Origin: Guillardia theta CCMP2712
Lineage: Eukaryota; Cryptophyceae; Pyrenomonadales; Geminigeraceae
DNA: 64,000 bases
Direction: 5' to 3'
NCBI RefSeq assembly: GCF_000315625.1
Contig: NW_005434551.1
Location: forward strand, 123,779-187,778
Shown here: one piece after another, positions 1-10,282 of the stretch
How the letters are laid out: every line of letters begins with the position of its first letter
Position numbering within the stretch: position 1 is the first letter of the stretch
The notes under the pieces: generated by a model
Told to the model about the DNA's origin: nothing
The model's input: only the letters and a program-made list of their open reading frames with translations
The model's database searches: none
Made by a program: the position numbers and the translations under genes

Positions 1-1334
1 GAATCGGGCTCTAGCTTAGTCATCTTGGTGCTAATGAGTTCCACATTCGGTGCAGGAGCCGAAGACAGCTGTGACGAGCCCCCTTCCCTGTTTCCAACCT
101 CTTGCGGGAAAGCTTCAACATCTTGACTCATTTGTCGTTCAGTAGGGGACAAAAGGGGTGAGACCCCTTCTGAAAACTGTTGCGTTTGTCCATCCTTGGA
201 AGTGATTGCGACTGGGTCCTCAAGATCTCGAAGGAAATCGTGTTCAAGAAGCTGAGACGCTGTCGGTCGATCCTCTTCTTTGGCAAGACACAACTCAATG
301 AAGTGCTTCACAGCAACATTTTCCATCTTCAACAAGGCACGAGGAGGAATACCCTACATGAACGTCAATCTAATTTGAATGATATCAAGATTTGTGCCCT
401 CCTTACCTGTGAAACCTTCTTAAAGATTTGAGCTGGGTTGGTGCATTCACTGTAGGGATATTCATCTGAAAATATCTCCAAGATGCACATTCCAAAAGCA
501 TAAATATCAACTTTTTCGTTGTATTGCTCTTCGTACAATTCAGGCGCCATGAATTCAGGAGTACCTGGGCACACACATGAGCATATGTCAAGGAGGTATA
601 AGAAACGAAGGTGACAACATCAAATGCAATGCACGATGAAAAGACTTGCCTGTTACGGTAGCTGCATGAGTCTGAGACATCATGGTCGACAAGCCAAGGT
701 CCCCAATCTTGACCTCTCCCAGATTTCCATTTATGAAAATGTTGTCACATTTGAGATCTCGATGAATAATCGGTCGGACAACCCAGTTTCCAGATCCCGG
801 GGGGTCTTCAAATTTTACCTCTTCGTGCAAATACTTTAAAGCACTCAAAATTTGTTTGGACCATTTCCTGACCATCCTCAAATTCACCTTTCTTGCCTTG
901 ACAAAACTGCAAGACCAATCAGTCGCTAGTTTGCCAAGAGCAAACAAACCTCTTGAGAGTTCCCGAGGTCATCAGCTCGGTGATAAAGATAACCTGATGC
1001 TTCTCATGGTCCTCCCAGGAGTCATGAAACTGTATGATGTGCTTGTGATTCAGCCTCGAGAGCATAGTCACTTCGTCAATAAATTGCTTCTTTGCTTCTC
1101 CTTCCAGTTTTCCAATTTGGACCTGATTCCATGCCACTTCTAAGCCAGTGTCTGAGTCGAAAGCTTTGTACACCGTTTTGTAGGCACCTTGGCCCAACTG
1201 TTTGGTATACTGAGGTAGAGGAATATGGTCAAAGACTACATTGGAAAAAAGGAATGGCATACCCGTTGATACCGACCATCGGGGTCTGTTTCTACAACAA
1301 TCTTTTCAGATGAGTCTTTCCCGCTGTCGTCCAT
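1..1334 (-). CDS. WNK-type serine/threonine kinase, 3' end beyond window
   Basis: WNK kinases are cytosolic Ser/Thr kinases that act in osmotic and ion signalling in animals and plants. My model has exons 1334-1263, 1209-950, 906-650, 564-407 and 353-1, with consistent phase and about 366 residues visible. The N-terminus [11 protein letters not shown] leads into the family motif DPDGRYQRY. The glycine-rich loop [10 protein letters not shown] keeps the lysine that WNKs use, while the usual beta-3 lysine is replaced (VAWNQVQ). The catalytic loop is [10 protein letters not shown], the metal site is DLG instead of DFG, and [11 protein letters not shown] closes the activation segment. This substitution pattern defines WNKs, so I am confident of the family. 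The intron at 565-649 uses a GC donor (G|GCAAGT). A Ser/Pro/Glu-rich tail runs off the window, so any regulatory region is not visible. Confidence 0.9.
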
Positions 1335-2644
1335 CTTGACAATTTTCGGAACGCAACTTGAGAGTTTGGAACCACGAGAGTGACAATTCAATTGCAACGG
1401 GGTTTTAAGAGCTGAATCGCCTCTAGGATATGTGAGTTTTCAGACAAGTGCAACAGTGGCTGAAACTTGTACATGATCACTTGCACTTGCTGAATTCATG
1501 AGGAAAAAATGTCTCCTGATCTTCGACTTAAGCCTCTCCTCTTATCAAAATCAAAAGTTGATACAATCAAAGATTATTAATCAATGGCTGATTTGTCTCA
1601 TCACAAGTCAGGTTAGGTCATCTTGTCCAATGCTGCGGAGGACGTTCCATGTAAAAGAAATCAGTCTTGCAGTTGACAAATCGCCGGGGATCTTATCAGT
1701 AAGAAGAACTCCCAAGTGCAAAACACATCTCCATCTCTTTAACCAGGAGGGTGAAGTTACATTCGTTGTGCCAAACAATCTCTTTGCTCTCACAAGAAAA
1801 TTCTTACACCCCTCTCAGCCTCGCCCCGTCCGATCAATCGAAGGGTTTCCAACGAGCCAGTCGCTCTCAGCAGCAAACTCAGCCGTGAGAGATCAGAGGA
1901 GGCCAGGAGAGTGTGTGGGGATCAGGCTGAAGCTCTGACCGATGCTGTCTCCCGCGCATCTTCTCCTCCCCTGCACTGAACGCACCAGCCGCCTTCCAGC
2001 CCTGCCGCCATCGACGCAGACTGTTTACCCTCAAGCAAGGGGAGAGTATTTCCGCCGTTCCATCAGAGTGTCCATAACAATTTATCTAAGGAGGATCTTT
2101 GTTTTCCAATTTGAACTTTTACGAAACAATTTCAGTAATATTTTCAAATAAAGTTCAAATGAATGTCAATAAAGACCTTGACAGAAAATCATTTCCTTTA
2201 TGATAACCCCCACCCTCAAATAATCATCAATTCCCCTAGGGGTACGGGTCAACGATGCACGGGTACCGAACATTTTAGTTTGTTGTACGATAATTCTGTT
2301 TTATAGATATAATTTGTACTATACATTTGTGTATATTTATTAAATTTTGTTATAGTTGACCATTTTGATCAATTAAATCTGTCCTTCTCCTTGTACAGAG
2401 CCTGTACAATGGATATGTATTGTACATATACTGAAGATTTATACTGTCGGTACGACGATGTGTACTAACAGATGTACCACTGTACCAGGCTGAAACTTGA
2501 AGCCTTGAAGCCGCCTCATTACCGTACGGTCGAACACCGTGACTCAGATGAGTTGAACGGTTTGCCAGAACGGGCCGGCCCGGCTCGGCCCGGCCGTGGC
2601 CGGGCACCACGGTCCGACGGTCGGACGCCGGACGGCTGACAGTT
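1335..2644. other. Intergenic: presumed WNK upstream region, AT-rich stretch, small GC island
   Basis: No gene is convincing here. A 146-codon open frame at 1498-1938 (+) lacks recognisable motifs, and I treat it as chance. From 2270 to 2420 the DNA is AT-rich. From about 2530 to 2640 it becomes a palindromic GC island built from GGCCGG/CCCGGC words. The tandem LTR element starts immediately after that island. Confidence 0.5.
2530..2644. repeat. GC-rich palindromic island 1
   Basis: A short block of overlapping GGCCGG, CCCGGC and GACGGTCGGAC words. The LTR element at 2645 appears inserted into it, because GC-island sequence resumes right after the element at 5389. Confidence 0.6.
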
Positions 2645-2970
2645 GATGGAACGTATGCCAGCCGTGCCAGTCAGATAGCGCCGAGTTAACAAAAACTCTC
2701 CTGTAAACCAAGACGACTTACGTGGCGAGGCGGCATGTAGTACGTGGGATGAAGAGGGGACTTTCCTAGCCGTCTTGCTAAGGTCCTCTCATGTCTGGAT
2801 GCTTGGGTTTCACATCCTAGCATACAGTCTATCTCTCATGTGCTCCTCAATGCTGGTTTTTGTGTGCATTAAACTCGGTCTTGAGCAAAAACTGTCTTGT
2901 TACAACTAAGGTCGATGTGACGTCTGCGTGACTTTGGACTAGTACAAGTCTAACAAACTTGTATTCCGTC
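2645..2970 (+). repeat. LTR copy 1
   Basis: First 326-bp LTR, which I read as identical to copy 3. It contains near-inverted words (GGACTTTCC...AAGGTCC) that could form a hairpin. The primer-site-like GGTTATGGGCC follows directly at 2971. The + orientation is set by the primer-site/LTR/purine-tract order. Confidence 0.85.
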
Positions 2971-3856
2971 GGTTATGGGCCCCGATTACATGCTCAATCA
3001 TGTTGATCTTATATTTGGTTAGTTGAATTGTTTACTGGAGTTTTTTCTTTCTTGGTATTGTTTTCCCGTTGCTGTTGAAAATTCATGCAAATTCTATCAA
3101 GCTTTACACATTCGGATGACTCCTCTCTTCAATCAGGCTCTCTTTCTAGCCGCAAGTTTAGGCCTCTCATCTCCGAGTCAGCCTCAATTTGTTTGATTGA
3201 TCTTCGAATAGGAAAAACAAGCCTTTCCCCAGCCAGATTGGTCGGTCGAATATCTGCTTAACCGTGTGGAAACGCACTTGAAGCTGATTCGATTCTTATT
3301 TTTCTTGATCTTTGAGTAGGATCAAATGGAACTACCAGGAGATCTGGCGGAAGTTTTCATGTCATGGAGCTAGGCTGTGGCATGCATAACTGGAGCTACT
3401 TCTGGATCGGCGAACAAGGTACAACTGCACAACAATCTTCGAATGCCTTGAAACGGATGTTCCAATCTCGCGGCAGCAATCTCTGGTCACAAGTTCTTTA
3501 CGGTTCAAAATTTATCTTTTGGTCTTCAAATGCCGGCGGGCACGCTCTCTCTCTCTCTCTCTCTGTTATCTGAACTCCGAAGTTCTCTCCTCAGACTCTC
3601 TTATCTTATCCTCCTTCTCTCGTCACTGACTTGCATCAGCTCGCCAGGCATCTCCCTTATCTCTGCACTGCACATCTAATAGCCCTGCATGAAAATCTTC
3701 TTCAGAATGGACTATCCTTGAATGGTTATTGCCCACTCAGCATGACTGTGAACTTGACGTTGTATCATCGTATCTTGACTTGGATCTGCTGACATTCTTG
3801 TTTGTGTGACTTTCTGACGTCCGATGTAACGTACTATTTCAGAAACTCGGGGGGAG

Positions 3857-4182
3857 GATGGAACGCATGCCAGCCGTGCCAGTCAGATAGCGCCGAGTTA
3901 ACAAAAACTCTCCTGTAAACCAAGACGACTTACGTGGCGAGGCGGCATGTAGTACGTGGGATGAAGAGGGGACTTTCCTAGCCGTCTTGCTAAGGTCCTC
4001 TCATGTCTGGATGCTTGGGTTTCACATCCTAGCATACAGTCTATCTCTCATGTGCTCCTCAATGCTGGTTTTTGTGTGCATTAAACTCGGTCTTGAGCAA
4101 AAACTGTCTTGTTACAACTAAGGTCGATGTGACGTCTGCGTGACTTTGGACTAGTACAAGTCTAACAAACTTGTATTCCGTC
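3857..4182 (+). repeat. LTR copy 2
   Basis: Middle LTR, preceded by the purine tract and followed by the primer site at 4183. It differs from copies 1 and 3 by one visible substitution near its start (GAACGC against GAACGT). Confidence 0.85.
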
Positions 4183-5062
4183 GGTTATGGGCCCCGATTA
4201 CATGCTCAATCATGTTGATCTTATATTTGGTTAGTTGAATTGTTTACTGGAGTTTTTTCTTTCTTGGTATTGTTTTCCCGTTGCTGTTGAAAATTCATGC
4301 AAATTCTATCAAGCTTTACACATTCGGATGACTCCTCTCTTCAATCAGGCTCTCTTTCTAGCCGCAAGTTTAGGCCTCTCATCTCAGCCTCAATTTGTTT
4401 GATTGATCTTCGAATAGGAAAAACAAGCCTTTCCCCAGCCAGATTGGTCGGTCGAATATCTGCTTAACCGTGTGGAAACGCACTTGAAGCTGATTCGATT
4501 CTTATTTTTCTTGATCTTTGAGTAGGATCAAATGGAACTACCAGGAGATCTGGCGGAAGTTTTCATGTCATGGAGCTAGGCTGTGGCATGCATAACTGGA
4601 GCTACTTCTGGATCGGCGAACAAGGTACAACTGCACAACAATCTTCGAATGCCTTGAAACGGATGTTCCAATCTCGCGGCAGCAATCTCTGGTCACAAGT
4701 TCTTTACGGTTCAAAATTTATCTTTTGGTCTTCAAATGCCGGCGGGCACGCTCTCTCTCTCTCTCTCTCTGTTATCTGAACTCCGAAGTTCTCTCCTCAG
4801 ACTCTCTTATCTTATCCTCCTTCTCTCGTCACTGACTTGCATCAGCTCGCCAGGCATCTCCCTTATCTCTGCACTGCACATCTAATAGCCCTGCATGAAA
4901 ATCTTCTTCAGAATGGACTATCCTTGAATGGTTATTGCCCACTCAGCATGACTGTGAACTTGACGTTGTATCATCGTATCTTGACTTGGATCTGCTGACA
5001 TTCTTGTTTGTGTGACTTTCTGACGTCCGATGTAACGTACTATTTCAGAAACTCGGGGGGAG

Positions 5063-5388
5063 GATGGAACGTATGCCAGCCGTGCCAGTCAGATAGCGCC
5101 GAGTTAACAAAAACTCTCCTGTAAACCAAGACGACTTACGTGGCGAGGCGGCATGTAGTACGTGGGATGAAGAGGGGACTTTCCTAGCCGTCTTGCTAAG
5201 GTCCTCTCATGTCTGGATGCTTGGGTTTCACATCCTAGCATACAGTCTATCTCTCATGTGCTCCTCAATGCTGGTTTTTGTGTGCATTAAACTCGGTCTT
5301 GAGCAAAAACTGTCTTGTTACAACTAAGGTCGATGTGACGTCTGCGTGACTTTGGACTAGTACAAGTCTAACAAACTTGTATTCCGTC
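5063..5388 (+). repeat. LTR copy 3
   Basis: Terminal LTR. It ends at TTCCGTC and is followed by TACAGT and GC-island DNA instead of a primer site, which marks the right end of the element. Confidence 0.85.
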
Positions 5389-6946
5389 TACAGTGACTCA
5401 CGGTGATCCGATCGGACTCGGACCGGTGAGCCCGGCCCCGGGCCGCCGGGCCGGGGCCCCGCCGGGCCGGCGGCCACCGTGCCAGGGCCCGGCGGCCTGA
5501 GCCCCGGCCGGTGACCTCACAGAGTCAGTGGGCCCGAGTCGGACCGTACTACGCCGTCCTACCGACGGTCACGGTCCGGGCCACCGTTGCCCCGCCGGCC
5601 CCTGGCAGTGAGTCTGCCGCGCGCCGCCTGGCCCCGGGCCGCGGGCCGGATCACACTGGTGACCTAGTAGGCTGCGGTGAGCGCTGCGGCAGTACTACCG
5701 TCTGTACCACGGCCCGGAGTCAGCGAACTGCCTCCCGGGCCCACCGCCAAGTCCGATCGGGAGGCGGCACTGACTGATGACGCGGCCTACTGCCAGTCAC
5801 GGTAAATTCACAACCGTGACTAACAACGGTTCGTTAAAAAGATATTTTAATGCTATATCGTTTTTAGTTGAGAGGAGCGGCCCGGCCGGGTAAATCCTAA
5901 TGACCGGTGAGTGGGAGGTGGCGTCTACTAGGATTGCCTCTATGTGCGAGGGTAGGGGTGTAGCGATAAGAAGTTGCAGGTTAAATTAAGAAATTAAGAG
6001 CACATTAACGAGTGAAATCATTGGATTACCTGGATTAATTCAAGGTGCTCTTGATTAAGATCAGGGTCTCCAGGAATTAAGAAATTACAAGGTGAGTCCC
6101 TCGATGCACGTGCAGGGGTTACAAGGGGTGTAGACCACGGGCGGTAGGGTTGTCATCCAAATTGTATTAGGTGGGCAAGGAAATCTGCCAACTTGCATTA
6201 GAATAATATATTAAAGAGGCTCACATAAAGTCACGTTTGGCGTATCTGTTGTAGTCAGCGATGGGGTCAGGTTGGATCACCCTACCCCTAGATTGATACT
6301 TCAATGCCCCAAGCTCCCAAACCTGTACCTCCAATCCGCTGCCTGCAAGTATCACCCCACCCCCTTGTTTCCCATGGAGTACCCTCCAAACTGTACCTTC
6401 ACCTTCCCACTTCGCATCGCCTTTCAATCATCAAAAGCAAGGCTACAAACACCCACCTTCCGATCAAAATAGTACCCTAGTACCCCGAATTTTGCCTCGT
6501 GAAAGTACCGGTTTAAAGAGGATGGACCCCTACAATTCATCATCAATCTCGTGCACCCCTACCCCACACCCTCCGCCCTTCCCATGCGTTTTTTTCCACC
6601 ACTTGCCCGCGCGCAGTGCCACAAAGCTCAGCATGCAACTTGTTCGGCTCCTGTAGCTGCTCCTCCATTTCGATCAAATGCATGCATGCATGCTAGCGAG
6701 CCTGTCTGCGACTCTTCTCATCTTTGTCAGTCTTTTGTTCCTCGTTTCTTATTCACTGCCTTGTCTTGAAGAATTCTTGTTTTCTTCGTGCTTCTTGTAG
6801 CACCCATCTTTTTCCATTGATTTTATGGGTTGTTGTATTACGTGCTCTTCGTTTGCCTCCTTTGCTTTTACAGCTTTCTCATCGTTTACGTTCTTTTTGC
6901 CCGAATTCTTATCTTTGCTGAATGGTATCAACAGGAATTATCCAAG
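5389..6946. other. GC island 2 and EF-3 upstream region
   Basis: 5389-5815 is a GC-rich palindromic island (GGCCCGGGCC, CGGTGACC, GTCACGGTC words). From 5830 to 6220 the sequence is AT-richer with TTAAGA/AATTAAG repeats. From 6270 to 6600 it has C-rich CACCCCTACCCC tracts. The stretch just before 6947 is T-rich and probably holds the EF-3 promoter and 5'UTR. CAACAG at about 6928-6933 could be the acceptor of a 5'UTR intron. I see no other gene. Confidence 0.5.
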
Positions 6947-9900
6947 ATGAGTGCTGAAGAAGAGTCCAAGGCTCTCAAGAAGTCGTATTCCTTCGACAAT
7001 GTCAAGTTCTCGGCCGTCGATCTTCACGAGGTCGATATGAAGGACATTGGTGCCATTCAGAAGGCAATGACGGCTCTTGCTTCTGAGATGCCTGCTGAAA
7101 TGGCTCGTTTCACTGCTGATGACATGGCAAAGACGGTCAAGGCAGCGGGACCGAGATCAATGACCCAATCTGGAGCTCTTGAGAAGATTAAGACCATGAT
7201 CGAAGACAACAAGACCAAGGAGAATGCCTTCATCGTGATCTCTTCTCTTGCTTCGGAGGCGGGTACTGTTGTTGAGCCCTTCATGGTATCGTTTCTTCCA
7301 GCTTGCTTAGAGGGAACTTCGCACAAAAAGAACGAAGTCAGGGCAGCGGCCGAAGATGCAGCTAGCGACATTGTAGACATGGTTTGCAGCTGGGGAGTCA
7401 AGGCAATGCTTCAAATGTTGATGGTAGGTGCCAAGGAGACCAAGTGGCAGACAAAAATGATCTCCCTGAGGCTTATTGGCAAATTGGCTGAGAAGCACCC
7501 TTACTCGTTTTCTCGTTGCTTGCATGAGGCTATCGCAGTGATCAGTGAAGGTATGTGGGATACAAAGAAGGACGTGAAAGAAGCAGCTGCTTCTGCTATG
7601 CAAGCAGCTTGCGACAGCGTCTCGAACCGTGACATTAAGCCTTTCGTTCCAGCTTTGATCAATGCCATCCAGAACCCGGAAGAGGTTCCCGAGACTGTTC
7701 ACAAATTGTCTGCCACTGTTTTTGTGCAATCAGTCGATTCGCCAGCACTTTCCATCACGGTTCCTATTCTCTTGAGAGGCAGCACTGAAAAGAAGACAGA
7801 AATTAAGCGGAAAGTGTGCGTCATCGTCGACAACATGTCAAAGCTGATTGATGAGCACAGAGAGGCTAAACCTTTTTTGCCTGAACTCATGCCTGCTATT
7901 AAGCGTCTGTCGGATGAGATGTCTGATCCAGAGGCAAGGACTATGGCAAACAAGGCGCTCAAGACCTTGCAGAATCTTCAGGAAGCAATCGAAACCGAAG
8001 AAAGCGCCAAGTCGATGCCACCAGATGTATGCATGGCTGCACTTCTTGAAGTTCTTTCTGCGACTGTCCCAAGTGCCCCTCTGACTGAGAATACTTTCAC
8101 TGCTTTCATGGAGTACATTGCAGTTGTTATTAGCTCTATGGCCTGCGATTTGTACTTCGATGAATTCGAATGGAAGTTCATCGCCGTTTGCCCATATCTT
8201 GCGCCTTTTATGCCGGAGCAAGATGCTGTCAATGTGTTCACAGCTCTTCATGCAAGGTGTTACAAGGAGGCTATGCCCAGAGATGCTGCTGAGGACGAAG
8301 AAGATGAAGGCGAAGACCTCTGTAACTGTGAGTTCTCACTTGGTTATGGTGCCAAAATCCTTCTCAACAACACTCGTCTTCATTTGAAACGGGGTAAGAG
8401 GTATGGTATCTGTGGCCACAATGGATGCGGCAAGTCAACCCTGATGCGAGCAATTGCGAACGGACAAGTTGACAACTTTCCTCCTCCAGAAGTTCTGAAA
8501 ACTGTGTATGTTGAGCATGACATTCAGGGTGACCTTTCGGATTTAAACATCGTTGATTACGTCTGCAAGTTGGTTCCTGACCGCAGCAGAGACGAAATCG
8601 TTGCAAAGCTCGATGAATTCGGCTTCAAGGATGATGACAGCTCCCCTGCCTGGATTCGTGCAAACATTTCTGGCCTTTCTGGAGGTTGGAAGATGAAACT
8701 TGCGTTGTGCAGAGCTATTTTGATGAATGCAGACATTTTGCTTCTTGATGAGCCAACGAATCACTTGGATGTTAAGAACGTTGCTTGGCTCGAAAATTTC
8801 CTTGTCAGCCAGGACAAAGTGACGTCATTGATCATCACCCATGATTCTGGATTCTTGGATCGCGTTGTGACTCATATCATTCATTATGAGGACAATCGTA
8901 AGTTGAAAAATTACAAGGGCAATCTGTCCGCTTTTGTCAAGCGCGTTCCCAAGGCCAAGACCTACTACGAGTTGAGTGATGAGAACATCAGCTTCACCTT
9001 CCCTGAACCTGGTCTCCTTGACGGAATCAAGTCGAAGGGCAAGGCTATCATCAAGATGGACAAGTGCACATACCAATATCCAGGTAGAGACAAGCCGACT
9101 GTATCCGACATCACTCTCCAGGCATCTCTGTCATCGCGTGTTGCTGTGATTGGACCTAATGGCGCTGGAAAGTCCACCATCATCAAGATGTTCTGCGGTG
9201 AGACCAAGCCTACGTCGGGAATCGTATGGCGCCACCAGAACATGCGTATCGCTTATGTTGCCCAGCATGCATTCCATCACTTGGAGAACCACCTTGACCA
9301 GACGCCCAATGAGTACATCCAGTGGAGATATTCCTCGGGAGAAGATCGTGAAGCTAATGAGCAGGAAGGCAAGAAGCTTACTGAGCAAGAAGAAGCTGAT
9401 CTTCAGAAAGTTCACGTCATCAGGAACGAGGATGGTACCGTGGAGAAGAAGATCGTTGAAGCCCTCCGCTCACGTCGCAAAACGAAACGTTCGTACGAAT
9501 ACGAAGTCAAGTGGTTGAACAAATCTGAGGAGCACAACTCCTGGATTGAGAGGGAAAAACTTGAGGAGATGGGATGGGCTAAGATGGTACAGAGGTTGGA
9601 TCAGCAGGAGGCCTTGAGATTGGGTCTTGCCGCCCGTCCTTTGACCACCAAGTTCGTGGAGAAGCAGTTGGTCGACATGGGCCTGGAGGCTGAGTTTGCT
9701 ACTCACTCTCGCATCCGAGGCTTGTCGGGAGGACAGAAGGTCAAGGTGGTGATCGCTGGTGCTATGTGGAACAATCCTCATATCCTGGTTATGGACGAGC
9801 CCACCAACTACCTCGACCGCGACTCCCTCGGGGCCTTGGCTGGAGCCATCCGCAAGTACGGAGGAGGCGTCGTTCTTATCTCCCACAACCGCGAATTCAC

Positions 9901-10150
9901 CGAGGCTCTCTGCCCTGAGCGCTGGGTTGTTGAGAACGGCAGGCTTCTTAGGGAGGGAGAGGTTGCCGCTGATGAGAAGATTGACCTCAATGGCAATGCC
10001 ACACCCGACGAGGTCACCGACTCGCTCGGCAACGTGATCAAGGTGAAGAAGGAGAAGAAGCTCACGGCCCGCGAGCAGAAGAAGCTCGAGAAGAAGAAGG
10101 CTCAGCGAAGAGCCGCCGGCCTCCCCTCCGACTCCGAGGAGGACGATTAA
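6947..10150 (+). CDS. Translation elongation factor 3 (ABC-F-like ATPase, EF-3)
   Basis: EF-3 is a ribosome-associated ATPase that helps release E-site tRNA and recharge EF-1A during elongation. This intronless frame gives 1067 residues, close to the 1044 of yeast EF-3. In order it shows N-terminal HEAT-type helices (about 40-400) and ABC domain 1 with Walker A GHNGCGKST (about 489), signature LSGGWKMKL (about 576) and Walker B LLLDEPTNHLD (about 598). ABC domain 2 has Walker A GPNGAGKST (about 735), signature LSGGQKVKV (about 926) and Walker B LVMDEPTNYLD. An EF-3 chromodomain is inserted in domain 2 (about 846-885, YEYEVKWLN). The tail is lysine-rich and ends SDSEEDD. I chose ATG 6947 because MSAEEESKALKK begins the conserved region; the frame stays open back to 6830, but that part is hydrophobic and T-rich, unlike coding sequence. 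Confidence 0.96.
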   Translation: MSAEEESKALKKSYSFDNVKFSAVDLHEVDMKDIGAIQKAMTALASEMPAEMARFTADDMAKTVKAAGPRSMTQSGALEKIKTMIEDNKTKENAFIVISSLASEAGTVVEPFMVSFLPACLEGTSHKKNEVRAAAEDAASDIVDMVCSWGVKAMLQMLMVGAKETKWQTKMISLRLIGKLAEKHPYSFSRCLHEAIAVISEGMWDTKKDVKEAAASAMQAACDSVSNRDIKPFVPALINAIQNPEEVPETVHKLSATVFVQSVDSPALSITVPILLRGSTEKKTEIKRKVCVIVDNMSKLIDEHREAKPFLPELMPAIKRLSDEMSDPEARTMANKALKTLQNLQEAIETEESAKSMPPDVCMAALLEVLSATVPSAPLTENTFTAFMEYIAVVISSMACDLYFDEFEWKFIAVCPYLAPFMPEQDAVNVFTALHARCYKEAMPRDAAEDEEDEGEDLCNCEFSLGYGAKILLNNTRLHLKRGKRYGICGHNGCGKSTLMRAIANGQVDNFPPPEVLKTVYVEHDIQGDLSDLNIVDYVCKLVPDRSRDEIVAKLDEFGFKDDDSSPAWIRANISGLSGGWKMKLALCRAILMNADILLLDEPTNHLDVKNVAWLENFLVSQDKVTSLIITHDSGFLDRVVTHIIHYEDNRKLKNYKGNLSAFVKRVPKAKTYYELSDENISFTFPEPGLLDGIKSKGKAIIKMDKCTYQYPGRDKPTVSDITLQASLSSRVAVIGPNGAGKSTIIKMFCGETKPTSGIVWRHQNMRIAYVAQHAFHHLENHLDQTPNEYIQWRYSSGEDREANEQEGKKLTEQEEADLQKVHVIRNEDGTVEKKIVEALRSRRKTKRSYEYEVKWLNKSEEHNSWIEREKLEEMGWAKMVQRLDQQEALRLGLAARPLTTKFVEKQLVDMGLEAEFATHSRIRGLSGGQKVKVVIAGAMWNNPHILVMDEPTNYLDRDSLGALAGAIRKYGGGVVLISHNREFTEALCPERWVVENGRLLREGEVAADEKIDLNGNATPDEVTDSLGNVIKVKKEKKLTAREQKKLEKKKAQRRAAGLPSDSEEDD

Positions 10151-10282
10151 GTGTTGCATGCATGGACTGATTTCAGCATTGCTGTGTCGTTGGTTCTGTT
10201 TGGTTAAAGTAGCTGCTCGAGAAATACATCATAGCAAGTTCCAATGCTGTGTCGTCGCTTTGACTGAGTGCGAGCTCAGTCC

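Larger units (their letters stand above)
2645..5388. mobile_element. Tandem LTR retroelement (LTR-internal-LTR-internal-LTR), noncoding TRIM-like
   Basis: Three near-identical 326-bp LTRs (2645-2970, 3857-4182, 5063-5388) alternate with two internal regions (2971-3856, 4183-5062). Each internal region starts with GGTTATGGGCCCCG directly after an LTR. This resembles the primer-binding site of Drosophila copia, which is primed by a fragment of initiator tRNA-Met. Each internal region ends in the purine tract GGGGGGAG just before the next LTR. LTR ends are GATGGAA...TTCCGTC, an imperfect inverted repeat. The internal regions (886 and 880 bp, differing by one 6-bp indel) hold no gag or pol; the longest frame is 69 codons and ends in a CT microsatellite. 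Both outer flanks carry ACAGT one base outside the LTR, a plausible 5-bp target duplication. I call it a nonautonomous copia-type element in tandem form, probably produced by LTR recombination. Confidence 0.85.

Noticed and set aside
1498-1938. 146-codon + strand frame upstream of the WNK gene
   Set aside because: No motif, no splice support and biased composition; not enough to call a gene.
3364-3573. 69-codon frame found identically at 3364-3573 and 4570-4779
   Set aside because: It is repeated only because the internal region of the LTR element is duplicated. It ends in a CT microsatellite and shows no gag/pol or other motif.
6830-6946. Upstream extension of the EF-3 frame from 6830
   Set aside because: 39 hydrophobic, T-rich codons with no counterpart in EF-3; more likely 5'UTR or a 5'UTR intron.
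7307-7729. Antisense frames within the EF-3 gene (7307-7729, 7838-8251, 9470-10159)
   Set aside because: Shadow frames opposite a strongly conserved coding sequence.
9470-10159. 229-codon antisense frame with Leu-rich text
   Set aside because: Complement of Glu/Lys/Ala-rich EF-3 codons; no start context or motifs.
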